From: Glandiceps talaboti | Lineage: Eukaryota; Hemichordata; Enteropneusta; Spengelidae | NCBI RefSeq assembly: GCF_964340395.1 | Contig: NC_135556.1 | Location: 10,252,001-10,316,000 of the forward strand | Length of the DNA stretch: 64,000 nucleotides | Reading direction: 5' to 3' | Shown here: positions 34,455 through 47,022 of the stretch, piece by piece | How positions within the stretch are numbered: position 1 is the stretch's first letter | How the letters are laid out: each line of letters opens with the position of its first letter | Notes under the pieces: model-generated | Seen by the model: only the letters and a program-made list of their open reading frames with translations | Database searches by the model: none | Told to the model about the DNA's origin: nothing | Position numbers and translations under genes: made by a program

Positions 34455-35162
34455 AGTGGCAATATGGATAAGGATCAGTGTTCTCGCTAAGGCTTATTTG
34501 TGCGCTACATGTGCAAGGTCTCTGTCTGCTCTCACAGTCAAATTTCATGGTTTGCGCAACTATATATCCAACCATCAAGAATAAAACAGAAAATATATAT
34601 ACAAATAAAATATAATTAATGATTAAATGAAATGTAATAAAGTTTTTATTTCTTTCTATTCAGCATCCAAGAACAGGTGTTAGCTTCATATTGCAAATAA
34701 ACGTATGATTTTGCTTCTTGCCTTCGGCCAAAAGGGGGATACACCCCTTCTAAACTATCCTCCATGTCACCCTTCCCATTTTTTTCCTTCACCTCAAGTT
34801 GCTCAATCTTAAAACCTCAAAGGGAACACTGATGAGGATTGTGTATTTATTTTGGATTTTTTAATTAATAAAACAATTTTATCATGGCTTCCTACTTGAA
34901 AAAATAATGTGAAACAACATTGAGTAAGTCTGTGTTTGTAACTCAATACATTGCAAAAAGCTAAAAAAAAAAACTGTAAAAAGTTTGTTATTGTACGTAC
35001 AATAACAAACATTTTACACATTTATTATGTTTTTTTCAATTTATTGAGTTACAAAAACGAACTTGGAATATTATGTTTCACATTCAAGTAGGACGCCATG
35101 ATAAAATTGTTTTATAAATTAAAAATCCAAAATAAAACCCAACCCTCATCCATATGGCCACT
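34455..35162. mobile_element. TTAA-flanked palindromic element, block A
   Basis: Orthologue of the element at 20344, TTAA at 34451-34454 and 35163-35166, with the same nested insertion. Confidence 0.65.
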
Positions 35163-36107
35163 TTAAATCCAAATAAAACATGACTGAACTTAAAAGAGAG
35201 TATACATGTATGTATGCTTAAATTATAGTAAATCTTTATATTTGAAAATACAGAACAGAAACTGTTTTCATTTCATTGTCTATTACTATAATTCTTCTAT
35301 TTTATAAAAGAGAAAAGGAAAACATTTCTTCAAAATAAAGTCTTTCTGTTGCTATGGAGATATTCTCTATGACTTCAATTGTAACACAGCCTGAAAGAGA
35401 CAAATATAAGGATTTGATTAGGAAAATAATTATCTCTATCTCAAATACAATGAATCAATTTTTTGCAAGAAGTACAACATTCACCCTAAATGGCAGATTT
35501 TTATCAGTAAATCAAGTTTATATGTACAAATACAACAAAAGTCTAAAAGACTGAGTTTATCTACCTGTTTCATTAAGCTTCAGCAGTCATTTTATTAAAG
35601 TCTTGTGTGTGTTTTTTTTTTCTTTTACATGTGACTTTAATTGGTGTTTGTAAATTTTTTGTGGATGCTTCACATTACTGTCGTTTTCAGGGTACATTGT
35701 GTACTAATGATGTCATACATTGGTTTAGTGACAGCAATGCGTGCGAATGTGCTGCATAAACGCTAACATTATTATATCTAAAATAACCGTCCGATGAGTA
35801 AACAATCAAATATTTTACATACACTACACTGGTTTTCACCTCCTAATTATGTTATTACTTGTAACACTCAAATGTTATATAGACTGACCTGTTTGCTGCT
35901 TCTAACGACGCTATAATTTTCGTATATGCTACATACTAATAACTTTGTGTACATTCAGTTTTCATCCACAGCTGAGCCAGCTTAACAATCAAATGTAACA
36001 GTTGTGTACACTAATCTGTTTACTCAGTTTCTCATCTTATCATTTTCATCTACTGTTGACTGACAGCTGTTAACAATCACATACAAATGTATTGTATATA
36101 AACTAAC

Positions 36108-38620
36108 CCTGTTTGCTGTTTCTAATTAAGTTATCATTTTCTTCAATTCTTCTTCATTCATTTCCACAGAAACTGACTTCTTACCCTGTTCTTCTTGTAA
36201 ATCTCAATCTAATGTAACTAGTGGTTCATGATTTATTTCATACTGTTATCAGAAGACATCTTCGAATAAAAACATTTACAAGAACACAAAAGTCAATTAA
36301 AAGACCCTGGATCACAAAGGGCTTATTTGCATCCATACATACAAAACATAAACTTTTCTCGAAAATGAAAAATCACCCAAGGAATAACCAAATTAAAAAT
36401 AAGTATACTAGGTACAGGAATACATTGACGAAGCTCCTTAGGTTGGCTAAGAAAAACTACTACACCAATAAAATTTCAAATGCCTCTGGCAACACCAACA
36501 AAACTTGGCTTATTATTAAAGAGATGTTGAACAAAACACATACCAAATGTACTCCCGATAAATTAACTACAAACAACCCTGGAAACACATGCTTAACAGA
36601 TACAAGAGATATTGCTCAAGAATTCAATAATTATTTCACTAGTATTGGGCCCAATCTTGCTCAAAAGATTACAAGCAACAAAGACTTTAGACAATACCTG
36701 GATGGGAACTACTTCAACTCCTTTTTCTTTCACCCCGTGTCTGAAGAAGACGTCCTGGGAGAAATATTCAAGCTTGATCCCCGCAAAGCTACCGGTCAGG
36801 ACACAATTAATCCCCTCTTAGTTATACACGCTGCTCACATTATTGCATGCCCTCTCACACATATAATTAACTGTTCTCTCAACAATGGTATTTTTCCAAG
36901 TCTTCTTAAGATTGCCAAGGTAATACCTATTTATAAAAAAGGTTCGCCATGCGATGTTGGCAATTATCGCCCCATTTCAATTTTGCCCGTAATCAGTAAA
37001 GTGTTTGAATCTATTGTCAATCATCAACTTGTTAAATATCTTGAAAAATACAACATCCTCATCAAAACTCAGTTTGGTTTCAGGAAAAAACACAGTACTA
37101 AGCTTGCCCTGGTTGACCTGATCACTGGTATTGCTAATAAGCTGGACAATGGTTATCTGACATGTGGTATTTTCATTGATTTGCGGAAAGCCTTTGACAC
37201 AATAGACCATAGTATTCTTCTTCAGAAACTGAGTCACTATGGTGTCAGAGGCTTGCCTTTACTTTGGTTTAAAAGTTATCTCTCCCAGCGTAAGCAGTGT
37301 GTCTGTATAAATAATGTTACCTCGCCATATAGCGAAATACAATGTGGAGTACCACAAGGCTCAATTTTAGGCCCCCTTCTCTTTCTGATTTACATCAATG
37401 ATATTGTGAACGCTACTGATGCATTTGAATTTCGATTATTTGCCGACGACACAAACTTGTTTCAATTTATCAACAATCCCTCAAATATAATTCAGCTTGA
37501 TCAACTCCATTTCGACTTCAGGAAAGTATGTGACTGGTGCGACGCCAATAGGCTCACTATCAATGTAGAAAAAACTAATTTCATGATTATTAAGACTTCG
37601 CAAAGATTGGTGAAAATGGAGGGAAGTCTGGGCATCAATGGCTCACAAATTTCACAAGTAACGTCAACCAATTATCTTGGCGTGTGTTTAGATCAAAATA
37701 TGCTTTGGACATCACACATTGAAAAAGTTAGGAAAGCAATTTCTCCAACTATTGGCATAATTTCCAAAATTCGCTATTACGTACCTAAATCTACTCTTCT
37801 TCTGTTGTATAACTCTATGATCTTGCCCCATATCTCATATTGTATAGAGATATGGGGCAATACATACAATACATTTCTCAAGCCTATCTTAAACCTTCAA
37901 AAGAAAGTTATTCGCTTTATCACTTTTTCAAATATTGATGCTCCCTCCTCCCCTCTTTTTCAGCAACTAGGAATTCTAAATGTCCACCAGCAATGCAAAT
38001 TTAATACTTCTTTATTTATTTTTGATTTGAGGGCCGGTCACTTCCCGCAAACAGTTAACGACTACTTTAACACACCACCAAATACGTATCACACTCGGAA
38101 TACAGCGAGAGATAACTTTTACATTCCAAAAGTAAATCTTATATTTGACGCAACACAATTTTCAGTATGCAGCTGCAAAACATTGGAACTCCTTACCTGA
38201 AGAATTGAAAAAATACAATCCAGGACTACTTTTAAATCTCAGTTAAAACAGTATTTGTTACAAAATTAATTCAGCTTTTTCTACCTTACATTGCATTTAA
38301 TGCCAGTTATATATTTTTTGATGAACGCGTTTTGTTTGTTTTTTGTTTGTTTTTGTTTTAATTTCAAATTTGTTTTTGTTTTTGCTTTGATTATTTTGTT
38401 TAATCAATTGTAGTATGGGCCACAAACTTGACTAGTTTGTTTCAAACTATTTTTGTGGTCCAGCCATAAACTCTGTATTCATCCATCAGTTTATGTGTAA
38501 TATTTATTCCACTGTCTTTTTTACTTTTTCTCTTTTGTTATATTGATATGATTTTGAGTTTGTGGCAAATAAAATACTATAACTATGTACGGAAGCTAAT
38601 TTATCATTAGCCATGGCAAG
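36108..38620 (-). pseudogene. COMMD8: COMMD8 COMM-domain exon, duplicated and split by a LINE (copy after gene 5)
   Basis: The exon homology runs from the donor-like edge at 36108 to 36230, is interrupted by the LINE at 36231-38584, and resumes to the acceptor edge at 38620. The insertion falls in the codons for VHEP. The flanking exon pieces still align to the intact exon with only scattered changes. Confidence 0.82.
36231..38584 (+). mobile_element. CR1/Jockey-group LINE, 5'-truncated
   Basis: A long frame to 38200 encodes a non-LTR reverse transcriptase: YRPISILPVISKVFE, FGFRKKHST, FIDLRKAFDTIDH, GVPQGSILGPLLFLIYIND and the catalytic FADD (about residue 407-410), then the thumb. The apurinic endonuclease is missing. 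The usual WNSLPEEL tail motif is present near 38185 in another frame, so the 3' end of the frame is disturbed. The 3' part has a T/G-rich tail, AATAAA near 38568 and the end ATACTATAACT. The insertion lies inside the COMMD8 pseudo-exon; empty sites exist near 22197, 52875 and 58455. The repeated target bases are only about ATG. Confidence 0.88.
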
Positions 38621-38939
38621 CTGTGTACAGGAGACAGGAATTTCAATTCGGTAAGAGTCATTATAGCCGCGCAGTATCAGTGGTATAGAATTTATGTTAA
38701 CAGTCCGACTAGAAATATCAGAACCCCTTAAGTTAGTTATCAATCGTCTACTACAGACACGCTCTGACCTGAGTTAGCCAAGTCTCAAATTAACACAATC
38801 GATTTCTGAAGGTAGAGATGTAGTGAAAGGAGTTCAAGAATTTGATACTTGTTGTACTTCTCACAAGTAGTAAATAATGTTGATCAGTTTGGGAGTACAC
38901 ATATGCATTTTATTTCGATCTTCCTTTAAAAAATCTATA

Positions 38940-39240
38940 CATCATATATTTTGAATTGAAGTGTATTTTAGGTGAAACATTGGTAACTACCATTGCAGAT
39001 TTCAGAGACCTAGAGGGTTCGCAACAGACACGTATAGGAGACTTGTCGAAGCTGTAACACACAGTCACGTATGTATACGACTTTCTTACCACATTTCTCT
39101 TCTAGTGATTGTAGAATAGCAGATTATCTGGTAATGCATGTGAATATATAGTCTAGCCATGATATTTCATGTCATATACACTTTCCAACGGAAAATCACC
39201 ACTAATCATTTTCTGTCGATGTTTTCCTTTTTAAATACAG
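38940..39240 (+). promoter_or_regulatory. Promoter/leader and 5'-UTR intron of gene 6
   Basis: TATA-like sequence at 38940, donor at 39069, acceptor AG at 39239-39240; predicted intron of 172 bp. It lacks 17 bp of leader (after GACACGTATA) that copy 4 retains. Confidence 0.5.
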
Positions 39241-39259
39241 TATAACCGGCAGAGTCATC

Positions 39260-40888
39260 ATGAGGGGAAGTCCTCTATATATTGCCTTTCCACTTCTTTT
39301 CTTGTTGATGAGCATTCTGTATTTCATATCACCATGGTCTTCTATCGTATCAGAGGTGATGAAAAATCACGATGGGTTTATCGTCCCGCCCAGAACCGAT
39401 GGAGAGGGGAAAAGTGGTGGTATTGATAACTTTTGTCGCCGTCTGTGGAAGAAAAACGTAGCGCCTACCATTTTGGAATATGAAGGGGACACTCTCACGA
39501 AAAAGTGTTCTTGCCAAAAGGGTCACCAAAATCGAACGTTCGAGACAAGCGAAAATTCCTCTTTGCAGAGAAGACATAAAGAGTTCATAGAATGGGAAAG
39601 AGAACAGGACATCAAAAGGGAACCCTTGATCTACACTCCTGCGATGTCCGCTTTTGGTTACCTTGCCATCGGATTAACCGTCCAACCTGGAAAATCAGTT
39701 CCCATCAAATCGTTATACATTGATCCTATGGCCGTGGAATGTCTAACAGTTATCCATGGATTTAGTTTCCAGGACAAAAAAACAGTGTTGAACTTCAGAT
39801 GCGGTGACGGGAAAGCAGTCATGTTCATCTCGCCAACGTCATCTAGTTTGGCACAGGTCAGAGTTGATGGCAACCAAACCAGTGATTTAAGGATATCTAT
39901 GGCATTCAATGTCGGTACGCTAAAATCATCGATGAACCGATCGCGATCTGATATCGTCACTCAAGCTATCAACGAAGTATTACACAATATCCATTACCGC
40001 AATATCTACTATGACGTATTCAATCGTGACGTCATCAACGTTACTTTTCTGAATCTCACTTTTCAAATAAACGTTCTCATCAAAGAAAACGCTTTACCTC
40101 ATCTGTATGACACCGGTTCCGGTGACGATATCGCCAATAAGGTAACTATAGTAACTAAAACTTTTGAACGCCCAGATTCTGTGCTTAACCTCATCAAAAG
40201 CATCAGAAAGTACTATCCGAGTGTAACCATAGTGATAGCTGATGATTCAGAGCAACCAGTTGCTATCCATGGTGACAACATCAAGCATTACACCATGCCT
40301 TTTGCAGAGGGGTGGTTCGCTGGACGGAACTTGGCTTTAAGCCAAGTGCGAACCAAATATTTTTTGTCGGTAGATGATGATTTCGAATTCACAGCCTTAA
40401 CTAATCTTAGTAAGTGTCTCGAAAAATTGGAAAACAATGAAGAAAATATCGATATTGTAGGTGGCGTCCTTGCCAGTGGCGAAGGAAGAGATGTTGAATT
40501 GAAGAACTACCAGGAAAGAATGAGATTCGAGGGTGGTGATATGGGGCATTGCGTATACCGAAAATCTGGTGTGTACAGAAAACTACGGAATTATCCCCAG
40601 TGTCGCGTGACAAACATGGTGCTTAATTTCTTCATGGCCAAAACGTTATCTGTCAGAAATATAGGATTTGATCCACAATTCGAACGAGTTGGACACTGGG
40701 AGTTTTTCTTAGCTGGTTTAGGGTATCTTCGGGTCGCCTCGTGTTCGGATTTCATCGCAAAGCATTGCCGCTCTTTGCCTGAGAAGTACAATATATACAG
40801 GAATAAAATGGTGGATCCCACTTACAAATACAAGAAAGAACAATATACTCTTTTCAAACATTATTTACAATGTATTCAAATGGGTTAA
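39260..40888 (+). CDS. B4GALNT1-like: B4GALNT1-like transferase, array copy 6, altered active-site surroundings
   Basis: A 542-residue open copy beginning MRGSPLY, with one stem unit (SEVMKNHDGFIVPP) and the NRTFETSENSS insertion shared only with copies 4 and 8. Two residues differ from all other copies except its sister, copy 4. The W before the DXD triplet is S (LSVDDD, S370, D372-374), and the D of HWEFFLDG is A (HWEFFLAG, A485). In vertebrate B4GALNT1, W and D are found at these positions (from memory). The acidic triplet and E481 remain. The enzyme may have changed activity or be a non-catalytic membrane protein; the sequence alone cannot tell. The C-terminus is of the VDPTYKYKKEQYTLF class. 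The leader lacks 17 bp present in copy 4. Confidence 0.92.
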   Translation: MRGSPLYIAFPLLFLLMSILYFISPWSSIVSEVMKNHDGFIVPPRTDGEGKSGGIDNFCRRLWKKNVAPTILEYEGDTLTKKCSCQKGHQNRTFETSENSSLQRRHKEFIEWEREQDIKREPLIYTPAMSAFGYLAIGLTVQPGKSVPIKSLYIDPMAVECLTVIHGFSFQDKKTVLNFRCGDGKAVMFISPTSSSLAQVRVDGNQTSDLRISMAFNVGTLKSSMNRSRSDIVTQAINEVLHNIHYRNIYYDVFNRDVINVTFLNLTFQINVLIKENALPHLYDTGSGDDIANKVTIVTKTFERPDSVLNLIKSIRKYYPSVTIVIADDSEQPVAIHGDNIKHYTMPFAEGWFAGRNLALSQVRTKYFLSVDDDFEFTALTNLSKCLEKLENNEENIDIVGGVLASGEGRDVELKNYQERMRFEGGDMGHCVYRKSGVYRKLRNYPQCRVTNMVLNFFMAKTLSVRNIGFDPQFERVGHWEFFLAGLGYLRVASCSDFIAKHCRSLPEKYNIYRNKMVDPTYKYKKEQYTLFKHYLQCIQMG

Positions 40889-42646
40889 CTTGACGGCAAC
40901 GTAAATCATAGGTGTAGCCTACCTGCGGACGGTTGAATATATTCTTCACATGTAATGCAATGATGAACGCATATCTTTTTTTAATGCGTCAATTGTCAAT
41001 ATTGGTGAATATTGCGTTATTGGTGAATGGTTGTTATTTTTGAACGTGAATGGTGAATGCTTATAAATTAATCGTCAACGGCATCATTTAACTCACCAGT
41101 ACAGTAGTACGCTCCAGGTCGCAACAATCTATTCGTTTCACTACACTTTGCATCATTGTATAATCAATCGATATTACACCTGTCAGACTGACTAAAGACG
41201 TTAAAAATCAATAATTATCATATCCGTTTTATACCTTTTCTGGCATGTCTATCTTTGGTTTGTTTTGTTTTCTATTATTTTGTTTCTATATGTGACTAGT
41301 TATATCTTTTCTAATATGTTCGTAGTGTATGTATTTTGATTTTCTGTTAGTGCTGCTCATAACGTGCTTAGGGAGCCCCTGATACAAAAGGGATGCAAAA
41401 AATAGATAAACAAAATTAAAAGGAAATTTAAGTATTCATGGGTAAAAACTGAATTTTGCGGTCCTAGTACCTCATATTATTATATCCTTGTAATGTATTT
41501 TTGGCCACATCCGCAAATCTCGTTATAATTGACCACATTCCGATCATATCACTGGACACAAGTGACGGTCTGTAGAAACTTGCAATGTACGAACTGTTAC
41601 ATGAGTTTTACATTTAATGAATATCTGTATCTCAACATTTGGTATCAGGAATTCTTTAAATTTTTGGCATATGATTTTTGGCCACTTTTTTTACTAGTGT
41701 CTGTAAAACTATGAAATTGGAACAATTCCATAGCAGGTTAAAATTCGTCAACTGTGGTGGCGCACTCGGTGTTGCTTTCAATTGCGGGTAGCACAATACC
41801 GTATACCTTAATTTAAGACAGATACGAAACTACACTTTCAACGTAAACTGGGATATCATTTCCTTCACATTTGCACAATTCTCGAAATATATAGTGGTTC
41901 AAAAACTGAGTTTATATGATGTTTTACTTGGAAGAGTTTTGAAAAATTATTTAAACTAAAAACATTTATTTAATTATTCTGGTATAATGTTAATGTTAAT
42001 GCATGTACCTTCGGTGACATTACAATTACTTCTGGCATTGTATGTATAGTTTTATTAAGGGTTTCTCAACTTTTTAGAACATAAACTCAAGATTATCATT
42101 TAATTACATTCTACTCTGTAACCATAGGTGACAAGGTATAAAAAGTGTTCTTTTTTAGTTTGTTTTCTTTTTGTTGTTGTTTATTTTATTTACAAACTCA
42201 CAATAGCTCAATTATAATTTTTCCCATTGGCAATGTGTTTACACTAAATAAGTGTAGTGTGCGGCATTTATACTATAAAGATTGTGGGCAACTGTGTTGA
42301 TAGGCTGCCCTCTAGTGGGGGAACAGTCCAACACCTAAATGGATTAATTATCAAATCTCTATAACTTTAGGCGATATGGTTATTCGATATTTTTGTTTCA
42401 TTGGGCAATAAACAATAAAACGTTCTTTTATTCCAGAATTTTGTGATTGTCGTTGTTCTAATTATTGCAATTATCTTCAAGATTAATTTCGGAAAACGTG
42501 TTTTTTCACATTTAAAAGCAAAGCAAGCATCAACTTTGGCCAAAAGAATGACCCATTACTTTATTGCCAAAATAATGACCATTATGTTAAGCATTGGAAA
42601 ATTGATCAAACCAATGGCCAATATTTTGGCCACTGGGAAATGAGAG
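40889..42646. other. 3' module of gene 6
   Basis: Nearly identical to 24513-26268. No coding sequence is seen. Confidence 0.5.
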
Positions 42647-43160
42647 TTAGGGAGCCTTCAATATTTACAAGTGGGAGGGCCGGAGGAAATCACACTTGGT
42701 CTGTTAAGTAAAACATGACCCTCCCCCCCCCCCCATTCTCCATTTGTAAAAAGTGGCCCTCCCCTTTGTCCCATTTTCTAAAACATGACCCATGACAATT
42801 GCATATACTGAATGTTAAATAATTTTCCCATTATGTGTATACATACAAATTAAATTATTTTGACTCTGTATTAGAAAGCAATATTTGTACATATAAAATG
42901 AAAACAGTAAAACGCTGACTAGTTGCCTTTCTCTTATAATCATACACAATCTAGTGAGTATCTAAAACATGCTTTCCATATTGTGCATACTCTGCCTGAT
43001 CTGGAAAACTTGCAAAAGTTCCCTGATATCATTGTCATCATCATCACCTTCACCTTCACCTTCAGTATTGCCATTATCAGGGTCACTCTAATCTGACTCA
43101 CTGGTACTACTTGAGTCAGTACATGTATCACTGTCCGTGTTCTCTATAACATTCAAAACT

Positions 43161-43282
<122 letters not shown>

Positions 43283-43471
43283 ACTGCTACCATCACCATC
43301 ATATTTTAACAACAACATTCACGGACAGTGTGAGTGATAAGGTGAGATGGTACACTCAACAACATGCATCCTTTTATTAAACCATTTTCTTACAATATAT
43401 GTATTTTTAATTTTTGTATTTTTGCATGTAAAGTACTCGTAAAAATAAATGTTGAGTGCATATCACTTTTA

Positions 43472-43612
43472 TGAAAGCCCATTAGGGACATTTACAGAAT
43501 AGAAAAAATAAAAAAAATTCTCGAGATAAAGATAAATTATCTCATTATCTCGAGAAACTATCTCGTTATCTCGACATAATATCTCGTTATCTCGAAAAAC
43601 TATCTTATATAC

Positions 43613-43707
<95 letters not shown>

Positions 43708-44049
43708 ATTTTCATTTTTCTTTCGCCAAGTAGAGTACTCAATCACCTTGGAGAGCTACCATACATAAAAATGAAAGAAGACGAGTCTGATATTACATTA
43801 TGGATTTACACTATGGACCGTTTCACCAGAAGGATCGTTGGGTGTAATAGTAGGGTGTAATAGTAGTCGTTGGCTTTACATTCTGCTTTATGTACATAAC
43901 GTCTTCTTCTTTTTTGTCTACACACAGCCGTCAATGAACACACATACATGTAAGTTATGTACCGTAGCAGAATGTATCTCGCGAAATTATCTCATTATCT
44001 CGAGAATTTTTTATGTTTTTATTCTGTAAATATCCCTAACGGGCTTTCA
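43472..44049. mobile_element. TA-flanked inverted-repeat element, block B
   Basis: A 578-bp version with TA at 43470-43471 and 44050-44051; internal structure as in block A. Confidence 0.6.
43616..43703. repeat. (TA)n microsatellite, block B
   Basis: As in block A, slightly longer. Confidence 0.9.
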
Positions 44050-44805
44050 TACACTTTTTCGTCTCAAAACACACAAAACAAATTGACAATATTTGAATTT
44101 TCAATTTGGTCACAAAACTACGGATTGTAAAATGTGGCCCTCCCCAAAACATTGTAATGATATGAACCTCCCCCAAGAACAGGTTTGTAAAATTTGACCC
44201 ACTCTCGATTTCACCCCTTGTAAATACTGAAGGCTCCCTTAGTAATATCATACCATTTCAATAGATCCATGTGAAATGTTATTTTTGGTAATAGGGATGG
44301 TGCAACATGGCCTACACTATGATGTAAAGAAACGGCAACTCTCTCTCTCTCACTGGTGGTGACCCACTATTATTTTGTCATTGATAGATAGCTGGAATAA
44401 TACATTGTACACATACAACAGAAAAAAAATAATCTATCATGGATGTCTGGACATAATACACATTGCACTAAAATATGTGAGTTCATTAAGTGCTCCAGGG
44501 ACAATCTTTAACTGTCAAATATCATGATGTAGTTAATTGTTGTAAATCTACTTATTTTGACCCAAAACAATATGTGTAGATACAAGAAACGGTCATTATC
44601 TTGAAAACAAAGGTGGCGACATAGTATTTTCTTTGTATTTTTTATATATTCAGATATCACTGCTTAGGTATGCAAAGTATAAGAAAAATCTATAGACCTT
44701 TGTAATTTGACACCTCCCCCACCCCCTAAGTTAGTTATCTATTGTCAACTACATACAAGCTCTGACATTAGCTCGCCCAGTCTCACCTTGACATAATTTC
44801 TCACA

Positions 44806-45094
44806 AACAATGAGCAATATGTATTTGTCAATGATCAGTTTGGGAGGACATGCATGATTTTATTTCAAATTTCTTTTAAAAATTCAATACATTATATATT
44901 TTGAATTTGCATTTTACAGAGAGTTAGAGGGTTCGCAACAGACACATACTGATGGTGGTTGGAAACTTGTTGAAGCTGTAACTACACAGTCACGTACGTA
45001 TATGACTTTCTTACCACATTTCTCTTCTAGTGATTGTATATAATACCAAGTTATCTGGTAATGCATGTAAATATATAGTCGAGCCATTATACTT
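44806..45094 (+). pseudogene. Orphan transferase leader (block B)
   Basis: Near-identical counterpart of the orphan leader in block A, upstream of gene 7. Confidence 0.6.
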
Positions 45095-45603
45095 TAAGTT
45101 AGGTGTCAAATTCGAATTACGCCGGTCAACGACGCAACTTTCGGCGCAGACTGAAACGGGCGCTCTTGTCAACGTACATTCACACGCGAAACAAACCAGT
45201 GTTTGGAAGTGAAGTGAAGTGAAGTGTTATATTTCGATTGTTGATTGTACGTAATCATTGGAGATTTAGGGTGAACCTCAGACCACTAACGTGTGAATGG
45301 GGCTCTTAATCCCTCTCCCTACTGTCATGCTCAAGTATGCCTTTTGTTTTAAACTCTCTCCGAAAACTGTCGAACGTTGTGCAAAATGATACTTCGGGTC
45401 TTTACGTTTTTTGCAATTGAGGCGACCACTTTCTATCGGAAAAGGTCAAAGGGTTGAGGTAGCATGGTGGCCTGCTAAGGAGTTACCAGACTAGAACACC
45501 AACAAGGGAAAACCCATTGAAAACATTTATTCGGAACTTCTAAACTACATCGAGGCCATAAAAAAGGCTGATTACACGATTATGGAACGCCATGACTGTC
45601 TTA

Positions 45604-45811
45604 TGATGTCTCATGTCGTGTTGTCCATTTAATATGACGTGGTGTGCTTTCACCACAACGTGATGTGCATATGCAATGACATGATGTGCTTTCACCACAA
45701 CGTGATGTCCATTTGATATGATGTGATGTGATGTGCTTTTACTACAACGTGATGTCCAATTTGATCTGATGTGGTGTGCTTTTACCACGACGTGATGTCC
45801 ATTTGCAATAA
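45604..45811. repeat. Minisatellite with 40-50-bp unit, block B
   Basis: Same array and same copy number as at 29235-29442, which supports a recent block duplication. Confidence 0.75.
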
Positions 45812-46360
45812 TCGCCATTAAATGAACTACTTTGTTTGGGTTTTTCCTTTGTTACTATGGTAAACAGATTTGCTATACAGATTGATTCTATGTCGTTTTG
45901 GAAACATATACCTCAATAGGTCAGCAGTGTCACCAAAGCTAGAGGACGATTGATGGGGTCAAAGCAGTAGGTCAATCATTTGGTTGTTTGTGCGCGTTTT
46001 CTAAAACCATTGATGTCTCATCGATGCTAAAACAACGTGCGCATTTGTCATTACAAGAAAAACAACAATGACAATTATTAGAAACTGATCGTGGAGAAAA
46101 AAAAGTGAAAAAGCTAATTCTTGTATTTGAATTAAGGCGACGGCAACACTTCCGTTTTATTCATTTATGGTGCTGATTATTTTATCATCCAATCATTTGA
46201 TTATTGTATATTTTATGTTTATAAGAATGTAATGGAATAATAAAGTTTGGATTCTTTATTTGGAAGAGACGGTCTGGGGCAAGGAGCGTCAATCTGCCCC
46301 CTGACTGGGCCACTTCTAAATGATCCAGAGCTAATTCCCTAAAGCCGATCCTGTGTACGG

Positions 46361-46362
<2 letters not shown>

Positions 46363-46434
<72 letters not shown>

Positions 46435-46532
46435 GAGACAGAGAGAGAGACAGAGAGAGAGACAGAGAGACAGAGAGACAGAGAGACAGAGACAGAGACA
46501 GAGACAGAGACAGAGACAGAGACAGAGAGAGA
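46363..46532. repeat. (GA)n/(CAGAGA)n microsatellite upstream of gene 7
   Basis: About 170 bp, shorter than its counterpart before gene 5. Confidence 0.9.
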
Positions 46533-46670
46533 AGCATTGGAGGAGGGTTAGTTAACATTAGAGGTCTCCCTCTCTATTTGTTACACAAGCAATAAATAAT
46601 GTTTATTTGACCAGTTTGGGAGTTGTAGATGTATGGATTTTATTTTAACTTTCCTTTAAAAAAAACAATA

Positions 46671-47003
46671 CATCATATATTTTAACTGTTACGGTAGTGT
46701 ATTTAGGTGAAACCATTGATAACTACCATATATAATTATGGGTATCAGAGACCTAGAGGGTTCGCAACAGACACGTATATAGTGAATTGTTGTTCAGAAG
46801 ACTTGTCAAAGCTGTAGCTACACAGTCACGTATGTATACGACTTTCTTACCACATTTCTCTTCTAGCCATTGTATATAATAGCAAATTATCTGGTAAAGC
46901 ATGTACATATTTAGTCTAGCCATGATATGTTCCGTCATATACATTTTCTGACGGAAAATGACCACTAATAATTTTATGTCGATGGTTTCGTTTTTCAATA
47001 CAG
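46671..47003 (+). promoter_or_regulatory. Promoter/leader and 5'-UTR intron of gene 7
   Basis: TATA-like sequence at 46671, donor at 46830, acceptor AG at 47002-47003; predicted intron of 174 bp. Confidence 0.5.
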
Positions 47004-47022
47004 TACAACTCGCACAGTTACC

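Larger units (their letters stand above)
44245..46362. other. Spacer between gene 6 module and gene 7
   Basis: Counterpart of 27900-29993, with orphan leader and minisatellite. Confidence 0.4.
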
